Assembly (NCBI GenBank): GCA_944321145.1
Contig: CALUKF010000004.1
Coordinates: 1 to 64,000, forward strand
DNA: 64,000 bases
Reading direction: 5' to 3'
Source: an uncultured Odoribacter sp.
Lineage (GTDB): Bacteria > Bacteroidota > Bacteroidia > Bacteroidales > Marinifilaceae
Position numbers and translations under genes: made by a program. The notes under the pieces were generated by a model. That model did no database searches, was not told the origin of the DNA, and saw nothing but the letters and a program-made list of their open reading frames with translations. Below, one piece after another: positions 61,268 to 64,000 of the stretch. Positions within the stretch are counted from its first letter, which is position 1, and every line of letters begins with the position of its first letter.

Positions 61268-62077
61268 ATGTATCCGAAAGACTTTCAATTCTACAGACCC
61301 TGCCAGGCATTGCAGCCTTACGTCCGGTATTATTGGGCATTCAAGAGCGGCGAAGTGGTGAACACCCTGACCTTCCCCATGGGCTGTCCCCAAATCATTT
61401 TCCATAAGAAAGCCCCGCTTTATGTCCCCGAACTGGACACCTGCCAACACAAACTCACCATCAGCGGGCAGGTGAACTATCCGGCACACTTGTGCACCCG
61501 CGGGGACACAGAAATGATTGTCGTTGTATTCCAGCCCCATGCCATGAAAACTTTCCTGGATTTGCCCATATCCCTGCTGCACAATCAGGAAATTTCCGGC
61601 TATGACCTCGGGAACAAAGGGCTCCACGAACTGGCTGCGCAAGTCTTTGATTGCGAAGACACAGGCTCATGCATCCGCATCATAGAGCAACGATTGTTAT
61701 CCCAAATCACGCACACGCCGGCATACCCTCTTAAAAGGATAAGCACTGCCCTGCAACAACTGCTTGCCACTCCCGGCATCTCCGTCAATGAACTGGCAGC
61801 CATCGCTTGCCTAAGCAAGAAACAATTTGAGCGTCTGTTCAATGCCATGGTTGGCGCAAATCCCAAAGAATACGCCAGAATCGCCCGTTTCCAAAAGGCG
61901 CTGAGCTTTCTGCAACACTTCCCGGAGACCATGAGCCAGGCGCAAATCGCCTATCAATGCGGTTACGCCGACCAATCCCACTTCATTAGGGAGTTTAAAC
62001 AATTCAGCGGGCACACACCCTTGTCCCTGCTAAAAACCGGCACCCCTTACTCCGATTTGTTCTCCCAACCGGTATAA
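61268..62077 (+). CDS. AraC-family transcriptional regulator
   Basis: This 269-residue protein has an N-terminal sensor domain of the DUF6597 type (FYRPCQALQPYVRYYWAFKS, TFPMGCPQIIFHKKAPLYVP) and a C-terminal double helix-turn-helix (ISVNELAAIACLSKKQFERL, IAYQCGYADQSHFIREFKQF, GHTPLSL). It probably controls the preceding methyltransferase or the following gene. Length is normal. Confidence 0.92.
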   Translation: MYPKDFQFYRPCQALQPYVRYYWAFKSGEVVNTLTFPMGCPQIIFHKKAPLYVPELDTCQHKLTISGQVNYPAHLCTRGDTEMIVVVFQPHAMKTFLDLPISLLHNQEISGYDLGNKGLHELAAQVFDCEDTGSCIRIIEQRLLSQITHTPAYPLKRISTALQQLLATPGISVNELAAIACLSKKQFERLFNAMVGANPKEYARIARFQKALSFLQHFPETMSQAQIAYQCGYADQSHFIREFKQFSGHTPLSLLKTGTPYSDLFSQPV

Positions 62078-62114
62078 TGTCCCTTTTCTTCTATCTGCAT
62101 CGCCGCAACTTCCT

Positions 62115-62122
62115 TATTTTTG
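62115..62122 (+). promoter_or_regulatory. -7 box of the CAT-like gene
   Basis: TATTTTTG fits TAnnTTTG and lies 29 nt before the ATG at 62152. No matching TTG is seen at the -33 position. Confidence 0.35.
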
Positions 62123-62151
62123 CACCTGCTTAACTAAAAACAAAAGACAAC

Positions 62152-62772
62152 ATGAAAGAAGTAAATCCCAACGAAACGACCCGCGCCTACGCCTTCAAAA
62201 TGTGGATGAATGCCCCGATGCCCATGCTCACCTTTTTCAAGACCTTGGACGTCACCCGGCTTGTCCGGCTCAGCAAACGGCAGGGCTTGAAGTTCAACAT
62301 GCTAATGTGCTGGTGCATCGGACGGGCAGCCAGCCAAGTCAAAGAATTCTATATGCTCCCTGTGAACGGAAAATTAATGCAATACGACCACCTTGCCGTA
62401 TGCGCCATCGTCGCCAACCGGCAGGGCGAAGTCAGTTCCTGCGACGTGCCCTTCTCCGACGACTTGCAGCAATTCAATGCCGACTACCTGCGCCTGACCC
62501 GCCAAGTCGCCGAGACCTGCACAGACCATAACCTCGCCGACTGCATGGTCATCGGCACCTCCGCCCTCGTCCAAGCCGAGATAGACGGCGCAGTAGGCAT
62601 GTACAGCGGCATATACAACAACCCCTTCCTCATCTGGGGCAAGCACCGGCGGCACCTCTGGCAGCGGACACTCACCGTCTCCTTCCAATTCCACCACACC
62701 CAAATGGACGGTGCCCACGCCTCCCGCTTCCTGGAAGCGCTGCAAAAAGAAATCCGAGAACTACGTTATTAA
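62152..62772 (+). CDS. Chloramphenicol acetyltransferase-fold (CatA-like) protein
   Basis: This 206-residue protein has the CAT layout: FFKTLDVTRLVRLSKRQGLK near residue 30, FYMLPVNGKLMQYDHLAVCA, and the catalytic histidine motif SFQFHHTQMDGAHASRFLEA (H-x3-DG) near the end. CAT-fold proteins move acyl groups from acyl-CoA; chromosomal relatives in Bacteroidetes often have unknown substrates, so drug resistance should not be assumed. It has its own -7 box. Confidence 0.87.
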   Translation: MKEVNPNETTRAYAFKMWMNAPMPMLTFFKTLDVTRLVRLSKRQGLKFNMLMCWCIGRAASQVKEFYMLPVNGKLMQYDHLAVCAIVANRQGEVSSCDVPFSDDLQQFNADYLRLTRQVAETCTDHNLADCMVIGTSALVQAEIDGAVGMYSGIYNNPFLIWGKHRRHLWQRTLTVSFQFHHTQMDGAHASRFLEALQKEIRELRY

Positions 62773-62783
62773 TAAAAATCTCT

Positions 62784-63206
62784 TTATCCCCCCATCTCCT
62801 CTTCAAATGTTTTCACATCAACAATCCGGCAAGAAGCAATCCTTTTGATAACCAATAAATCTTTATCACCTGTCACCAAATAATGGGCTTTAGCCTCTAC
62901 AGCCAATGCAAGCAGATAATCATCTTCCTCATCACGGCAATAATGTATATTTTCAGACGGTTCAAACAAATTCCCTTTCAAACGCAAAAATGACAAAAGA
63001 GATTTCACCTCCTGTATAGGGAAATACTTGACAAATTTAGGACGTTGTGTAACCTCCCTTATCTCCTCCAACAATTCATCGCACAACACCAATTCTATAC
63101 GGTCATTGCACAACAAATCAACAAGAGAAGCAAGCTTTCTGCCAATAAGAAAACTAATCCAACAATTTGTGTCAACAATGACCCGTTTCTTTCTGATGCC
63201 GCGCAT
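62784..63206 (-). CDS. PIN-domain protein, putative toxin of a toxin-antitoxin pair
   Basis: This 140-residue PIN nuclease has the acidic residues expected: VIVDTNCWISFLIG (first Asp), LCDELLEEIREVTQ (Glu), CRDEEDDYLLALAVE (Asp pair) and LVTGDKDLLVIK (last Asp). It fits the COG1569 putative toxin group; members cut RNA. The gene overlaps the upstream small gene by 35 nt on the same strand, the usual antitoxin-toxin layout. Confidence 0.85.
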   Translation of the reverse strand: MRGIRKKRVIVDTNCWISFLIGRKLASLVDLLCNDRIELVLCDELLEEIREVTQRPKFVKYFPIQEVKSLLSFLRLKGNLFEPSENIHYCRDEEDDYLLALAVEAKAHYLVTGDKDLLVIKRIASCRIVDVKTFEEEMGG

Positions 63207-63411
63207 GCCGTTCCTTTCTTACTTGTTGCACTTCAGAGAGAATATCCTCCTCGCTCAGTTCATCTGTCTTGAACGTTTCCAAAAAATATTCCAATTCAGC
63301 CCGTGTAGCATCTTTTGTCAAGATGCGTCCCAAACGCAATTGCGTACGTACCGGCAATTGTCTGACCAAGCTCAATATTTGGTTATAGTTTAAGTTTAAT
63401 ACGGCATCCAT
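63172..63411 (-). CDS. Putative antitoxin partner of the PIN protein
   Basis: This 79-residue protein from 63411 (MDAVLNLNYNQILSLVRQLP) has a short helical start like antitoxins beside COG1569 PIN toxins, then VRTQLRLGRILTKDATRAEL and a charged tail (VRKERHARHQKETGHC). The start at 63411 is preferred to 63465 because the promoter ends in between. It overlaps the toxin gene, so the two are coupled. Confidence 0.75.
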   Translation of the reverse strand: MDAVLNLNYNQILSLVRQLPVRTQLRLGRILTKDATRAELEYFLETFKTDELSEEDILSEVQQVRKERHARHQKETGHC

Positions 63412-63434
63412 AACATCATCTATTTTGTTCTCTG

Positions 63435-63465
63435 CGAAGATAATAAGAAACAAGGAAAAAAACAA
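63435..63465 (-). promoter_or_regulatory. Promoter of the antitoxin-PIN pair
   Basis: Minus strand TTG (63463-63465), 20 nt, TATCTTCG (63435-63442), about 24 nt before the antitoxin ATG. Confidence 0.5.
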
Positions 63466-63556
63466 GCAAAATTGCCGCCTTTTTCCCTACGCTGATTAAA
63501 CTTTTGCAATATGCAAACTCTATTCCTCCATCCGCAAACTATTTTATGATTTTTTG

Positions 63557-63564
63557 TACCTTTG
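63557..63564 (+). promoter_or_regulatory. -7 box of the LuxR-type gene
   Basis: TACCTTTG fits TAnnTTTG and lies 17 nt before the ATG at 63581. The -33 region is weak. Confidence 0.4.
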
Positions 63565-63580
63565 TTCCAAAATAACGGAC

Positions 63581-64000
63581 ATGATCAAAGAATTGACCCA
63601 AGAATACAAACGGTTGATGCTCTCCCAGCAAATTGACCCAAAATCATTGGATTATAATTTATTGCGCAAACACATCAAAGCATTCTCCCAATCGGACGGG
63701 CAGCCAAGCCTTGCCATTAGCATCTACGACAATTACCGCATGGAGCATGCCTACGAGTCTGAATACCACAAACACCTGTTCGGCAACGGGGAAATAGAGG
63801 TTCATCCCGACGACATGGAGGACGTATTGAAAAGCGCCATCGCCACCCTCAAACATGTATTCCAAGGCAATAAAAACCGCACCCACATCAAAATGATTCG
63901 GGAATACAGGGCTAAAATAGGAGACAGATTCCGACGGGTCACGGAATCATTCCAAATTTTAGAGACCGACGACAAGGGGAACATCTGGTTAGCCCTGTGT
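63581..64000 (+). CDS. LuxR-family regulator, N-terminal part (truncated by window edge)
   Basis: An open frame of 140 codons runs off the right end. It begins MIKELTQEYKRLMLSQQIDP and contains SIYDNYRMEHAYESEYHKHL, EVHPDDMEDVLKSAIATLKH and MIREYRAKIGDRFRRVTESF, a PAS-like sensor domain found in Bacteroidales LuxR-type regulators. The DNA-binding helix-turn-helix would lie beyond the window, so the class is inferred from the N-terminal domain only. Confidence 0.6.
   Translation, partial: MIKELTQEYKRLMLSQQIDPKSLDYNLLRKHIKAFSQSDGQPSLAISIYDNYRMEHAYESEYHKHLFGNGEIEVHPDDMEDVLKSAIATLKHVFQGNKNRTHIKMIREYRAKIGDRFRRVTESFQILETDDKGNIWLALC

Noticed and set aside
62152-62772. Acquired chloramphenicol resistance gene
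   Set aside because: The fold and catalytic histidine fit CatA, but there is no mobile context and chromosomal CAT-like proteins of unknown substrate are common.

Overview
The window is from a Bacteroidota genome, most likely order Bacteroidales and probably host-associated. Supporting signs are two SusC/SusD outer-membrane uptake loci, a fused MurF-alanine racemase, an ECF sigma/FecR pair, GH29 and GH123 glycan hydrolases, and promoters of the Bacteroides type (TTG, about 20 nt, TAnnTTTG) in front of many genes. I cannot name the genus from sequence alone. No phage, plasmid, rRNA or CRISPR is visible. One tRNA-Ala(GGC) is present.

Layout. 1-7 kb: a truncated sugar acetyltransferase, a GNAT enzyme, a ferredoxin-containing aldo/keto reductase, then an operon-like minus-strand run (flippase-like membrane protein, small membrane protein, mutL, alpha-L-fucosidase). 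7-12 kb: tRNA-Ala, two unknown cell-envelope proteins, a Zn/Cd-type P1B ATPase followed by a Fur-family regulator. 12-21.5 kb: a five-gene minus-strand operon SusC-SusD-lipoprotein-M16 protease-ChaN-like protein. 21.7-27.2 kb: a PBP1A-type enzyme, radA, a TetR-type regulator and a DUF5036-like lipoprotein. 27.2-31.2 kb: a repeat array, an AAA/DUF4143 ATPase, a small element with inverted ends and a GH123-like enzyme. 31-37 kb: typA, asd, a phosphopantetheinyl transferase, tonB, hflX. 37-46.4 kb: a second uptake locus (rpiB, ECF sigma, FecR, STN-type SusC, SusD, TlpA-like thioredoxin). 46.5-49.4 kb: an HxlR regulator divergent from a metallo-beta-lactamase-like protein, and two tandem secreted paralogues. 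49.8-55.2 kb: murF-alr, cardiolipin synthase, prmC, recX. 55.3-60.3 kb: an operon of glycosyltransferase, DUF4922, SpoIID-like and AmpG-like genes. 60.3-64 kb: a methyltransferase, an AraC regulator, a chloramphenicol-acetyltransferase-fold protein, a PIN toxin/antitoxin pair and the start of a LuxR-type regulator.

The most unusual signal is non-coding. Five intergenic stretches (9002-9276, 11881-12045, 27431-27716, 37124-37475, 49519-49771) are built from consecutive degenerate 11-bp units. Three of them are homologous unit for unit with no off-register gaps, and one lacks exactly one 11-bp unit. The arrays are imperfect long palindromes around a conserved hairpin apex, and the outer arms of two copies differ by compensating changes that preserve pairing. 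The other two arrays have unrelated sequence but the same 11-bp grammar. A 33-bp (3 x 11) repeat also precedes the AAA ATPase.

The best candidate protein system is the SusC-SusD-lipoprotein-M16-ChaN operon. It resembles in logic the Fus ferredoxin-import systems (TonB-dependent receptor plus M16 protease), with a haem-binding-type protein added, which suggests import and breakdown of an iron- or haem-containing protein. This is inference. The GT2-DUF4922-SpoIID-AmpG operon is a second candidate, possibly for cell-wall fragment processing.
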